Part shown: positions 22,861 through 34,296 of the stretch, one piece after another
Position numbering within the stretch: position 1 is the first letter of the stretch
Layout: each line of letters opens with the position of its first letter
NCBI GenBank assembly: GCA_036874045.1
Contig: CM072346.1
Span: forward strand, 10,950,001 to 11,014,000
Origin: Cymodocea nodosa
Lineage: Eukaryota > Streptophyta > Magnoliopsida > Alismatales > Cymodoceaceae
DNA: 64,000 nucleotides
Direction of reading: 5' to 3'
Notes under the pieces: generated by a model
Seen by the model: only the letters and a program-made list of their open reading frames with translations
Database searches by the model: none
Told to the model about the DNA's origin: nothing
Made by a program: the position numbers and the translations under genes

Positions 22861-24699
22861 TGTATTGTGTTGTGAAAAGTTAAATCTTAAACTTGTTTAA
22901 TTTGCTTTTATGCTTATATCAATAATTACTTTTAAAAGTAAACAAACAACCTTTCACACAAATTAGATATTAATTCTAATTTATATTTTAACTGCAAGTG
23001 CATAATGTATATTGTATTTGTGTGCAAGTATAGGTCGATCCCACAAAGATTGAGTAAGAATTGTGTACTGTTTTGATTTTTATATTGGAGTTTATATGTG
23101 TTCAGTAAGCACTCCGTTGAGTTACAGTTAACACAATAGACCTAGTTCTTGGAGTTATGGTTAACTCAACGAACTAACCTCATGGACTTAAGTTAACTCT
23201 ATGAGCCTACCTTTCTAGTTAAATACTGTTATTTACAGAGGAATTCTGCCAACCATTAGGCGGTTCCACAAAATGTAAATAACATCAATTAAGCTCTTTA
23301 ATGTTAGTTAATATTAGATTTATCAGTAAGCAACATTAACATTCAGATATTTCAAACAGTAACCGTTAAAATCTTTAAGTATCTAGAATGAATCAATTTT
23401 AATAAATAATAAAACTATTTTCTATTTTCTGAATCAAACAAACATAAAGCATTCACAATATTGATAATGATAACATTAATCACAATACAAAACAAACAAT
23501 ACAACACTTTAATACTAAATGTAAACATAGATAATTTGTTGTTTTTGGTATTTCTGTTTTGATATGTTCTTGAAGATGAATGAAAGGTGAAATGTAAAAA
23601 TCTCTATCGATAGTAAAAACTTCTATCACTACATGCAACACGATTACACCACTAAAAACTTAATCACTTACAATCTTGCCTCCTCTCCCTATAGAATCGC
23701 GAATCAAGAATTGTAAGATAACCTCCTCTTCAGCATATTGGCATCAACCCGAAACCAAGGCTAGAAGCTTTACAATCTCTTGAGATATGAGTCAGTGCTT
23801 GGTGAAAATGGCTTCCCTTTTCGCAACGCAATCAATCCTCACAGTGGTTGTCAATCACCGTGTTTGGCTCGAAATCGACCTGACATCAGGAAAGTATCCT
23901 CATAGACCTCTAATGGTTGGTGATTTTGGTGGTGGTGTGGAGCTTCAGGGAACTTCTGATGCTTCCTACAACTAGCGTGATTCTCCACCTCTGCACACAC
24001 ACTTTCTTCATCTTTCTCCTCTTCTTTTTTCTTTCTGTAGTAACTACTTCTGCTTAGATGATCGGTTAGATTTCCTTCATTCATATCAACGATGGTGATT
24101 TTTTCTTCATTCCACGAGTGAATTCCTACATGATACGTGTAATCGTGGTTTTCCTTTGAATTTCCTATTTCTACAACTGCTATAGTGGCATATTAGAAAA
24201 TAAATGGTTCGTGGAGTTACAGATGACTCAACGGACTTACTTCGTTGATTTAACTATAAAACACGTGCAATAAAGAAATAACTAGTTCAAATGTTTCGGA
24301 TGCTTACAAACCTAACTATCTAATGCTCAAATGCATTTTGGATAGTCACTAGATAACTTACCGAACATTCATTTAAGTCATGCATTAATGTTTCAACACG
24401 TGTACTTTTAGAAATAAAATATTCTTTAAGCATTTAAAACATAACTGTTCGGTACATGCAATATAACTCTCCTAAATAACAGAAAATTTGGATAGTTAAG
24501 AAGTAAAAACCAGCAACTTATTGACAATTCAAAAATGTACTTAATTAACACTAATTCCTTGAATTATGTAGAATCCTTCATTAAAGCATATAATAGTGCA
24601 ATTATAACATAATGGCTTTAATTCTCATATGATAAGCTAAATATTCTACAAATAACCATCATTTAACCGTTAATATTATGTACTTTTTCATTCTAAACA
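22861..24699 (-). repeat. LTR shared by G2 (3' LTR) and G1 (5' LTR)
   Basis: 1,839 bp, starting TGTTTAGAATG on the minus strand and ending 'cacaacacaataca'. The G1 primer-binding site lies on one side. On the other, a purine-rich tract ('gaggagcaggagcag', 24700-24714) and the G2 3' region follow. It is about 190 bp shorter than the outer G2 LTR (38714-40743), because of one internal gap near 24272 relative to 40160-40340. It contains paired 'cgttgagtta/taactcaacg' and 'cggatag/ctatccg' motifs. Confidence 0.88.
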
Positions 24700-25773
24700 C
24701 TGCTCCTGCTCCTCAGATTTAGATAGCAGAATAACAAAAATGGGCTCTTTAGGTTCTACTGATAGTACAGGCTCGAATTTAATTATCTCCTCAGCCGTAG
24801 GCACTTTTCTTTTCCTTTTCTTCTAATTAGTTGTGCCTATTCTTCCTTTGAGACTAAGTCTACAAAACTAGGCTCTCCAAGCCTTTGAACCATAGGTACT
24901 AGCTCTTCCTACTTAACAGTTACTAGTCTGGAAGGACTAGCTTTAGTTTCTCTTGCAACTAGTGATCTAACTGCTTCAGAATGTTGTTCTACTTTAATTT
25001 TATATTGGACCTTCAATTTATCTTTGACCCTTTTCTTACAAAGTGCATCATACAATAAATGCGTCTTTGCCACAACCATATCTTCAGAATTTCCTTGGCT
25101 CTTAGCAACTTTAACAAGCTTTGTGAATTCTCTCCATTCCTCTAGCGTTGATGGCCCCATAAATGCTACTCTTTCTAATGGCCTTGGTGGTGGAATGGGT
25201 GGTCATGGCCGTTGTTCCTTAGTAACAGGTTTTTCAATAATTGGCTCTTCAACTGTAGGTTCTTCAACTGCTTTATTTTCTCACTATTGTTGATGCCTAA
25301 TTAAACCCCTTGCACAACCAACAATTTCTCGTAAGAACCATAATCTAGACTTGTGTCAAATCAATTCTAGGGCAACCTCATTATTTGGTCTAATTCTCCT
25401 TTCTCTATTTACAGCCACTTTTGTTGCTACTTTGATTCTCATTTCTACTATCTGAGGTATTCTAATATTTAAATCAAACAAAACTTTTCTCTAGTAAAAA
25501 ATATCAGATTCTACATTTTCTAATTCTTTCTTCCATGTCCTGTTCTTGATATTTTGTCGTGTATGCCATTCCTCTGACTCTTGAGAAATCTTGTAGTGTC
25601 ATTTGCTTCCCAAAATTCTAGCATCATCTTGTATCTTCGTGGTGTTATAGAACAGAACAGAATGATTTTGATCTCTACTGTTCTAAGTTCTAAATGATTT
25701 CTGCAAATAATGCCCCCAAATCCTAAGTTTTAGTATAAATAAACCCTATGTTTTTGGTAGGTAATTGGGTCAT
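24700..25773 (-). pseudogene. Degenerate accessory ORF of G2 downstream of integrase
   Basis: A start codon (25771-25773) follows a CT-rich leader and two hairpins. Readable blocks in shifting frames include 'MTQLPTKNIGFIYTKT', 'MMLEFWEANDTTRFLKSQ', 'VEMRIKVATKVAVNRERRI' and 'MGPSTLEEWREFTKLVKVAK' (25160-24909). The C-terminal part is charged. The ORF would run almost to the polypurine tract at 24700-24714. I recognise no known domain and no transmembrane segment. It occupies the env-like position of Athila elements. A shorter relative is in G1 (15405-15970). Confidence 0.5.
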
Positions 25774-25809
25774 TTTCCCGCACATACTCTTGCTCTCTCA
25801 CTCACTTCT

Positions 25810-25951
25810 CCGTGGAGTTATGGTTAACTCCACGGACTAAGTTCGTGGACTTAACTACAGTACTCCGTTGAGTTATTGTTAACTCAACGGAGAAAGTTCA
25901 TTAACTTATCCTAGACTCAATGGAGTAAGTTCGTTGAGTTAAGCTTAACTT
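25810..25951. repeat. Hairpins upstream of the G2 accessory ORF
   Basis: Two hairpins are near-perfect: 25810-25835 (arms CCGTGGAGTTA/TAACTCCACGG, loop TGGT) and 25865-25890 (arms CCGTTGAGTTA/TAACTCAACGG, loop TTGT). A third palindrome, CGTTGAGTTAAG and its reverse complement, began at 25932 and was cut by S2; its other half is at 35749-35757. They sit 37-180 bp upstream of the accessory-ORF start on the minus strand. Confidence 0.85.
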
Positions 25952-26589
25952 TGTTAGGACCCGAGTATTTTGATAATGCAAAAACCTATGTGAGGAAACA
26001 TATTGTATTTCATAGATAAGTCAGTGCAGCAAAAGATCAAAAGGCAGACAAACAAGTTGCAGTTAATTCCAGAGTGTGCTGCTATAAAGCTATAGAAAAT
26101 CGAACAGTTCTAGGCTTATGTATCCAAAAGAAAGTTAATCTTCGGTGAGTTACAGACTTAAGTATCCAAAGAGTTAATTTAAAGCAGCAGCAATACTATC
26201 AAATAGTTAGAAGAATAACTATCTGAAATCATAAAGCCTTCGGAGAGTTGTGAAAGGCAGTGGGTTGAATGATCGGAAAGTTAAGGAGTTAACTATTTGA
26301 AAGCTCAAAGAAAATCGTAAAGTTAGAAAGGCTAACTATCAGAAACTTAAGTCATTCAATTAACCACGTGTAGAAATCCAGAACAGAAGCTTAAAAGACT
26401 TTTCAGAGAGTTAGAAAGATAACTATCTAGAATTTGAAGGATTTCGGTGAGTTACAAGTATAACCATTTGGAACTTAAGTTATCCTATTTCGCACGTGCA
26501 GAATTAAAGAGACAACAATCGGAAGCTTAAAAGAAAAATCAAAGAGTTACTATAGTTAACTATACGAAAGTCAAGAGTTTTTTGGTAAG

Positions 26590-28440
26590 TGTTTAGAATG
26601 AAAAAGTGCATATTATTAACGGTTAAATGATGGTTAATTGCATAATATTTAGCTTATCATATGAGAATTAAGCCATTATGTTATAATTGCACTGTTATAT
26701 GCATTAATTGAAAAATATGCTTAATTTTGGGGAATTAATGTTAATTTAGTATATTTATGAACTGTCGGTAAATTGCAGGCTATGAAATTCCTAAGTATCC
26801 GAAAATGCATCTAAGCATCGGATAGTTATACCTGTAACTCTCCGGAATGTTATTTTATGTTTAAACTGCTACTGACACGTGTTGAGAGCTGGTAGATTTA
26901 CTTACGTTATAACTCGTTAAGTTAGTATAACTGCACGCATTGAGTTACATGAAAATACACTAAGGCAACGCGTTAGGTTAGCGTTATAAACTTAAGTTTT
27001 ATTTTTGCACGTGTTTTATAGTTAAATCAACGAAGGAAGTCCGTTGAATTATTTGTAACTCCACGGACTATATATTTTCTAATATGCCACTGTAGCGGTT
27101 GCAGGAACAGACAGTTGGAAGGAAAAACCATGTTTGCACGTATCACGCAGGAATTCAATCGCGTAGGGAGAAAGAAATCATCGCCGTTGATCTGAAGGAA
27201 GGAAATCCAACTGACCATTCAAGCAGAAGCAATTACCACTGAAGAAATATAAAAGAAAAGAAGAAAAAAAAGAAAGTGTGATCGATGGACAGCTAGTGTA
27301 TATAGAGGAGGAGCACCGAGCTTTCTACAGACAGTATCGACGATTCTCTGAAGTATCACACCAACCATCGTATCACCACCATAATCACCAATCATCGGAG
27401 GTTTGTGAGGATACTTGCCTGATGTCGGGTCGATTCCGAGCTAAACATAGTGCCTAACAACCACTGTGAGGAGTGATCGCGTCGCGGGAAGGGAAGACAT
27501 TTTCACCAAGCGCCGACTCATATTTCAGGAGATCGTAAAGCTTTTAGCCTTGGCTTCGGGTTGATGCCTATATGCTGAAGAGGAGATCATCTTGCAATTC
27601 TGGACTCGCGATTCTATAGGGAGAGGAGACAGAATTGTAAGTGGTTCAATTTTCAGTGGTGTAATCGCGTTGCAAGTAGTGTCGGAAGTATTTACTGTCA
27701 AGTGAAATTACTTTACATTTCACCTTTCGCCCATCACATCAAAACAAAAATACCAAAAACAATTTGTCTTTGTTTGTATGTTGTATTTGAGTGTTGTATT
27801 GTTGGTGTTGTATCGTGATTAATGTTATCTGTATCAATTTTATGATTGTTTTATGTTAGTTTTAATTTTACAGTTTACTGAAATTGGTTCGTACAAAACA
27901 ACTTAAAGATTTTAATGGTTACTATTTGAATCATCTAAATGTTAGTATTGCATAATGATAAATCCAATGTTAACTAGCATTAAAAAGCTTAATTGATGTT
28001 ATTTACAATCTGTGGAATCGCCCAATGGTTGGCCGAATTCCTCTGTAATTAGCAATATTATAAAGAAGAGATAGACTCGTGGAGTTAACTTAAGTCCATG
28101 AGGATAGTCCGTTGAGTTATCCATAACTCAACGAACTTAGTCCATTGAGTTAACTGTAACTCAACGGAGTGCTTATTGAATATAAATTTGAATTGTTCAC
28201 AATCAAACATTTCTTAAATTCATCAACAATTCCTTATGGGATCGACCTGTACTTGCACACTAATACAATAGACACTGTGCACTTGCAGTTAAAGTACAAA
28301 TTGGAATTAATATCTAAATTGTATTAAAGGTTGTTTGTTTACTTCTAAAAGAAAGAATAGGCATAAAGATAAATTAACTAAGTAAAAATAGAAGTAACAA
28401 ATCCAAGTTTTTCTAGTGTAGTGCTGGGAAAACACGAACA
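26590..28440 (+). repeat. Solo G-family LTR inside the S2 LTR, duplication GTAAG
   Basis: 1,851 bp, TGTTTAGAATG to AACACGAACA, flanked by perfect GTAAG at 26585-26589 and 28441-28445. The undisturbed S2 3' LTR shows the empty site ('cagtaagttaaaactac', about 34930). This fixes the true LTR ends of the G family and shows that G elements moved after S2 had landed in a G element. U5 block near 28225-28300. Confidence 0.95.
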
Positions 28441-28717
28441 GTAAGTTAAAACTACAAGTCTCCGATCACTTGACACCTCACGTGAGCAACTTAAAATCCT
28501 CACGTGACACAGACAACAGGATGTAAGTGAAGGTTTGGTAAGTTATAGACGCTCTTCGATAAGTTATTCATATAACCATCCGAAAATCAAAGGAAATTGG
28601 AAGGTTACTTACTAAACATTAGATAGAATAATAACTTACCATATTTAGGTCTGATTATTTAGCAAATACTGCAGAATACATTTGTTGAAAGAAAAATATA
28701 ATCGTTATACCTTTTGG

Positions 28718-28726
28718 TATAAATAT
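28718..28726 (+). promoter_or_regulatory. TATA box of the S2 5' LTR
   Basis: TATAAATAT in the context 'ttttggtataaatatgagaag', identical to the copy in the 3' LTR at 35207-35215 and equivalent to the one in S1. Likely the core promoter of the element. Confidence 0.6.
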
Positions 28727-29250
28727 GAGAAGTTTAAGAGAAGAACACATAGAGAAAATGATCATACATTTTTTATAATGAACTACACAAAAATTCTAAA
28801 TACACTCTCAACTCTACAACTATCAAGTTTACTCTTAAAGATTCATTGCAGAAAAGCTCCGTGTGCCAAAACTCTGATAGGAAAGTTTAAAGTTGTTGGT
28901 TTGTGAGTTTCAATCTGAAAACTCATTGGTGGTTGAGAGCTTCAACCTGAAAGCTCGAGAGAAAGGTTGGTTATTGAGCTTATACTTGAAAGCTCTAAGT
29001 GTTGGTTCTTGCTTCAACTTGAAAGCAAGTGTTGTAACTATTTGACTACTTAGTGAAGCCCAAGTGTATCTTGGGGGTGGACTAGCCAAGTTGGTGAACT
29101 ACCTAAAATTTGCTGTGTTATTTTCTTACTAGTTTGTTTGCATTTAATCTCACTATTTTGTAGAATCAATCGATTCTAAGTGAAAAGAATCAAAACTTAC
29201 ACACCTTCACCATTCACCCCCCCTTTGGTGAGCCTATCGATCCTAACAAT

Positions 29251-29264
29251 TAGTATTAGAGCCT
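29251..29264 (+). other. Primer-binding site of S2 (initiator tRNA-Met type)
   Basis: 'tagtattagagcct' directly follows the 5' LTR. The usual copia form is TGGTATCAGAGCC, complementary to initiator tRNA-Met, so this copy has two or three changes. Confidence 0.7.
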
Positions 29265-29299
29265 AGTTAATCCGTTATAAGATTTAACCATCTAGATTT

Positions 29300-30852
29300 A
29301 TGGCTCAATTTGCTGAGGGACAAAACATCCACAAACCTCCTCTATTCGATGGTTCCAACTATAATTATTGGAAGAATAGAATGGAGTGTTTCCTTAGGAG
29401 TTCTGATGTAAAACTCTAGAAGATTGTTGTTCTTGGAACTATACTTCCAACTAGTGATGTTATGAACTGGTCTGAGGAGGATGAGAGAATGATCCAGTTG
29501 GATGCTAGAGGGTTGAATGCCATATATTGTGCACTAATTGCTGAACAATATAACAAAGTATCTGCATGTAAGTCTACACATGAGGCTTAGAAAATCCTTC
29601 AAGTTACTTACAAAGGTACAAGCCAAGTAAAGGATACTAAAATCAGCATTCTGTTGAGAAAATTAGAACTGTTTAAAATGGATGATAATGAAAACATAAC
29701 TGAAATGTTTTCAAGATTTACTGAAATTATTAACAGTCTGAAAGACCTGGGAAAGGAATTTTCTTCTCGTGAATAGGTACAGAAGATCCTGAGAAGCTTA
29801 ATTGTTGAGTGGAAACAAAAATCCACATCTATCCAAGATTCCAAGGATCTCAACAATTACACAGTTGAAGAACTGTTGGGCAATCTTCTAGCCCACGAAG
29901 TTCAAATGAAGGACTGAAAAGAGGAAGAGGGAGCTGTTGAAAAGAAAGCTGAGAAGAAAAAGGAAATAGCATTTCCTTCAACAGAAGAAGCTCCAAGCTC
30001 AGATGATGATGAGATCATGATGCTAGCAAGGAACTTCAGAAAGTTCATGAAGGAAAAGAATAAGACCAGCTCCTCCAAAAGAACTGTCCCTACATGTTTT
30101 AAATGCAAAAGGCAAGGACACATACAGACTTTTTGTCCATTTCAGACAGAAGAGGGTCAGGAAGATAAGAAGAAGAGATGGAAGGACAAAAAGAAGATGA
30201 CACTCAAAGCTATGTGGGGTGATAGTAGCTCATCAAGTAGTTCATTTGATTATAAAGATGAAGCTGCAACAAATGTGTGCTTTGCAGCTCAAGAGGTATG
30301 TTCCACTTCTTCTTCTAGCTCAGAAGATGAGCATGATGAAATAGATATTAATAGTCTTCTATCTACTGTAGATAATCTCTATGTTAATGTAGAGAATTTA
30401 AGAAAGAAATTAAAAGGTTAAATAATTGCTTAGAAGATTCTTTTGTTGAATTAGAAATAGTTGTAGTTGATAATAGAAATCTAAAATCTAACTTGGATAA
30501 ATATAGTTGTGATAACTGTAAATTGAAAGAAGAAAATAAAAACTTATTAACTACAATATCTGATCTGAAAAATACCATATGTAAATTCACTCAAGGTCAA
30601 AAAGGACTAAATAAAATTATAGGATTTCAACGACCAAATGGAAGTAAATATGGCCTAGGGTATGCTACACCACAGGAAGTACCTTATTGTGGTGGAATGA
30701 TTTGATCATACAAAGATGGCACCACTATGTTTACCATCAAACGAAGATCAGGTCATATGTGGCTGCCAAGAGGCAATAGATTTAATGTTTTAAGGACTAA
30801 CACTACTAGATCCAAGAAGATTTGGGTACCAAAAGCCTTAATTTCAGTATAA
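29300..30852 (+). pseudogene. gag: gag of S2
   Basis: A start at 29300 gives 'KPPLFDGSNYNYWKNRM', the copia gag entry motif, then 'WSEEDERMIQLDARGLNAI', 'LFKMDDNENITEMFSRF' and the zinc knuckle 'CFKCKRQGHIQTFC'. An Asp/Ser-rich and coiled-coil region follows, with 'CDNCKLKEENKNLLTTISDL', then the linker 'KKIWVPKALISV' and a TAA at 30850-30852. In-frame stops (former Trp or Gln) lie at 29417, near 29588, near 29775 and near 29916. A frameshift at about 30415 moves the frame by one. The protease frame begins only eight bases past the gag stop, in +1 phase. Confidence 0.88.
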
Positions 30853-30859
30853 ATTGTAG

Positions 30860-32434
30860 GATGACAAGAAGCTCCAAGCACGTACAACAAAATGGATTCT
30901 GGACAATGGATGCTCAAAGCATATGACAGGTAAGAAAAGATTTCTTGATTCTGTTCAAAGTTTAAATTCAGAATCGGTTAAATTTGGAAATAATGAAAAG
31001 TGTAAAATTACTACTATAGGAAATATCACATCAGAAAATGGCATAATTGAGAATGTCTTGCATGTCAATGGTTTAAAACAAAACTTATTAAGTGTAGGAC
31101 AATTATGTGATAAAGGTTATACAGTTTCCTTTACTGTTGAAAATTGTTACATTATTGATCCAACAACAAATGAAATAAAATTTATTGGTATTAGAAATTG
31201 TTCTACTTATACATTAATCTTTCCATGTGAAAATACTGCAAACAATTCTTGTTTGGTAGCATCTAGTGAAGATGATTGGTTGTGGCATAAAAGACTTGGT
31301 CACATTAGTATGAAGACTCTTAGAAAATTATCCAAGGGTGATCTTGTTAGGGGATTGCCTAAACTTACATTCAAGAAAGACAAGGTGTGCAGTGACTGTA
31401 TGCTAGGAAAGCAAAAGAGAACCTCACTCCATAGCAAACATGAAATTTCAACCAAAAGGCCATTAGAACTGTTACATCTAGATCTGTTTGGCCCAACTCA
31501 ATTATCAAGCATTGGAGGTCGAAAATATACTCTTGTTATTGTAGATGATTTTTCTAGATTAACCTAGGTAATATTTTTAACTCATAAAAATGAGACATGT
31601 AGTGAGTTTCGAAATTTTTGCACTAGAATTCAAAACCAGAAAGAACTAATAGTAAAGAAAATTAGAAGTGATCATGGAGGAGAATTTAAAAATCATGAGT
31701 TTGAAAATTTGTGCAATTCATTTGGAATTTTGCATGAATTCTCCTGCCCTAGAACTCCACCTCAAAATGAAGTAGTGGAAAGAAAGAATAGGACATTGCA
31801 AGAAATGGCTAGAAATATGTTAAATGCCACTGATCTGCCAAAATTTCTTTGGGCTGAAGCAGTTGGTACAGCCTGTCATATCTCCAATAGAACTCACATC
31901 AGACCTATGATGAATAAGACACCTTTTGAAATCTGGTTTGATAAAACTCCAAATGTTGGTTACTTTAAGACATTTGGTTGCAAATGCTTTGTATTAAACA
32001 CTAGAAATGTTAAAGACAAGTTTGATGCAAAATCTGAACCTGCCATACTTGTTGGATACTCATCTAGAAGCAAAGCTTACAGAGTATATGTTACTAAAGA
32101 CAGAAGAGTAGAGGAAAGCATAAATGTTAAATTTGATGAAGATTTGATACAGAACTTCAAGAATCTGAAGATTGACAGTGATAGTGAAAATGAATATTTG
32201 GAGAAAGGAAATTGCAAGCATAAACTCAAATCCCAAGCTTTAGATTAGAATCAACACAGTTGGAAGTTCAAATCTAATCACCCTATGGAACAAATAATTG
32301 GAAATATAACCAAAGGGGTACAAACGAGAAGCAAAGCACAAGATATTTGTAATTTTTGTGCATTTGTGTTAGAAATAGAGCCAAAATTAGTAGATAAAGC
32401 CTGTAAAGATATTTACTAGACAATGGCTATGTAG
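30860..32434 (+). pseudogene. pol: Protease and integrase of S2
   Basis: The protease active site reads 'WILDNGCSKHMTG'; S1 and the family have Asp-Ser-Gly, so Ser is replaced by Asn. Pre-integrase region: 'LWHKRLGHIS', 'CSDCMLGKQKR'. Integrase Asp in 'LHLDLFGPT', Asp in 'IRSDHGGEF', Glu in 'NEVVERKNRTLQEMARNM', C-terminal 'LVGYSSRSKAYRVYV'. Stops: 31565-31567 (Trp), 32246-32248 (Gln), 32417-32419 (Trp), 32432-32434 (Gln). The last two are shared with S1. Confidence 0.9.
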
Positions 32435-33910
32435 GAAGAATTAAATCAATTCCAAAAAAACAATGTTTGGAATTTAATGGAAAAACCTATAGGAAAATCC
32501 ATCATTGGAACTAAATGGATTTTCAGAAACAAATTAGATGAAGAAGGAAACATACTCAGAAATAAAGCTCAACTAGTTGCACAAGGCTATAATCAGCAAG
32601 AAGGTATTGACTATGAAGAAACTTTTGCACTTGTAGCTAGAATAGAAGCTATCAGAATGTTGCTTGTCTTTGCAAGCAATATGAGAATAAAATTGTTTCG
32701 AATGGATGTAAAGAGTGCCTTTTTGAATGGAGAAATTCAGGAAGAAGTTTTTGTTAAACAACCTCTTGGATTTGAAGATGAAGTCAAGCCAGATCATATC
32801 TTCAAATTAAACAAAGCTTTATATGGTCTAAAACAAGCACTTAGGGCATGGTATGAGAAATTGAAAAAATTCTTAACTGAAAATGACTTCTCTATCGGCA
32901 AAGTGGAAAACACTTTGTTTATCAAAACTGTTGATTTGCACATTTTGATCATACAAATATATGTTGATGATATAGTTTTTGGAGCTACATCAGAAAAACT
33001 CTGTCATGAATTTCAAAATTTGATGAAAAATAAATTTGAAATGAGCATAATGGGAGAATTGAAGTTTTTCTTAGGTCTACAAATCCATCAATTGCGAAAT
33101 GGCACCTTTATCAACCAAGAGAAATACTGCAAAGAGATGTTAAAGAAATTTGGCTATGAAAACATTAAATCTGCAAATACTCCAATGAGTTCAAGTACAA
33201 AACTAGAAATAGATGACAAAAGTGTTGCAATAGATCAAAAGAAATATAGAGGCATGATTGGATCTCTATTGTATCTTTCAGCAAGTAGGCCAGATATCAT
33301 GTTTAGTGTATGCGTTTGTATTAGATTTCAAGCATCACCAAAGGAATCTCATCTGAAATCAGTAAAAAGAATTTTCAAATATCTACAAGGTACTAAAGAT
33401 TTCAAATTATACTACTCAACTGACACTAGCCTAACATTAACAGGCTATAGTGATGAAGATTATGCTGGCAGCAGATTTGACAAAAAAAGCACAAGTGGCA
33501 CATGCCAACTACTTGGAAATTCATTAATCTCCTAGTTCAGTAGGAAACAAAATTGTATTGCATTATCTACTACTGAAGTTGAATATATTGCAGCAGGTTT
33601 GTGTTGTGCTCAAATTCTTTAGATGCAGCAAACTTTATTAGACTACAGACTGAAAATTCAGAATACAATCATATTTTGTGATAACAGTAGTGCAATCAGT
33701 TTATCTAAGAATACAGTACTTCATTCTAGAGCCAAGCATATCAAGATCAAACATCATTTTCTAAGAGATCATGTGGAAAAATGGAACATCTCACTCAAGT
33801 TTGTGCCAACAGAAAATCAACTTGCAGATATTTTCACCAAACCTTTAAATGAATCAACTTTTAATCATATTAGAAGAAATCTAGACATATGTTCATTACA
33901 CGATCTTTAA
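32435..33910 (+). pseudogene. pol: Reverse transcriptase and RNase H of S2
   Basis: RT motifs: 'IIGTKWIFRNKLDEEGNI', '[19 protein letters not shown]', '[12 protein letters not shown]', 'KALYGLKQALRAWYEKL', intact 'IYVDDIVFG', 'IGSLLYLSASRPDIMF'. RNase H motifs: 'YSDEDYAGSRFDKKSTSGTC', 'FCDNSSAISLSKN', 'LADIFTKPL'. Two premature stops, 33533-33535 (Trp of 'LISWFS') and 33620-33622 (Trp of 'ILWMQQ'). The frame is unbroken by indels. Same frame as the protease-integrase part. Confidence 0.92.
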
Positions 33911-34019
33911 ATGCTTTTATATTATTCCTCAAGCTCACCATATGGGAGCTTGCTTTCTACTAACATGTACTCGTGCAGGACATATTAGATATTAGTTTTA
34001 CAGATGCCAATCACCTTTT

Positions 34020-34296
34020 TATATAATGACAAAAAGGGGAGAAGAATATGGAAACTTACAATATTTCCAGCACAAACAAAAGGAGAAGTATTAAAAGGGG
34101 GAAGAAATACTCAACACATAGATAGGGGGAGAAGACAACACATAGTCAGGGGGAGGAATCTCACCACTACAGTATATTCATTGTAAATCCTTGTTTTACT
34201 TAGTTTCTATGTGACTGAATGTATAGAAATAATCTAGGGAGTGAAATACATGTAAATAAATGTGAAGAATTTTGTCATTATCAAAAAGGGAGAGAT
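34020..34296 (+). other. 3' non-coding region of S2 with a polypurine array
   Basis: Five G-rich tracts precede the LTR: near 34030 (AAAAAGGGGAGAAGAA), 34080, 34095 (AAAAGGGGGAAG), 34125 (TAGGGGGAGAAG), 34150 (CAGGGGGAGG). A terminal AAAAAGGGAGAGATT abuts the LTR (34284-34296). Only the last is positioned to start plus-strand synthesis at the LTR; the others may be auxiliary. Confidence 0.7.

Larger units (their letters stand above)
15405..24699 (-). mobile_element. Athila-like gypsy element G1 (tandem partner of G2)
   Basis: Minus-strand order: LTR 24699-22861, primer-binding site 22853-22836, short zinc-knuckle gag remnant (with the solo LTR L inserted at 20641-22818), linker, RT-RNase H, integrase, 3' region with accessory-ORF remnant to about 15405. 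The primer-binding site is complementary to the 3' end of plant tRNA-Asp with one or two changes. The main gag domain and the protease are absent. Its 5' LTR is also the 3' LTR of G2. Its own 3' LTR is missing, and an inverted G-family LTR stands at that end. Confidence 0.85.
25952..29248 (+). repeat. 5' LTR of S2, interrupted by a solo G-family LTR
   Basis: TGTTAGGACCCGAG to CGATCCTAACA. Its two parts, 25952-26589 and 28446-29248, align with the 3' LTR at 34297-35748. The solo LTR 26590-28440 lies between direct repeats GTAAG. The TATA box is at 28718-28726. The hairpin series with 'tagttaactat' and 'taactatc' units lies in 26240-26580. Confidence 0.9.

Noticed and set aside
28682..28906. 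Small basic open frames in the S2 LTRs (also 35174-35395)
   Set aside because: Conserved only because the LTRs are copies; they begin at the TATA region and have no known motif.
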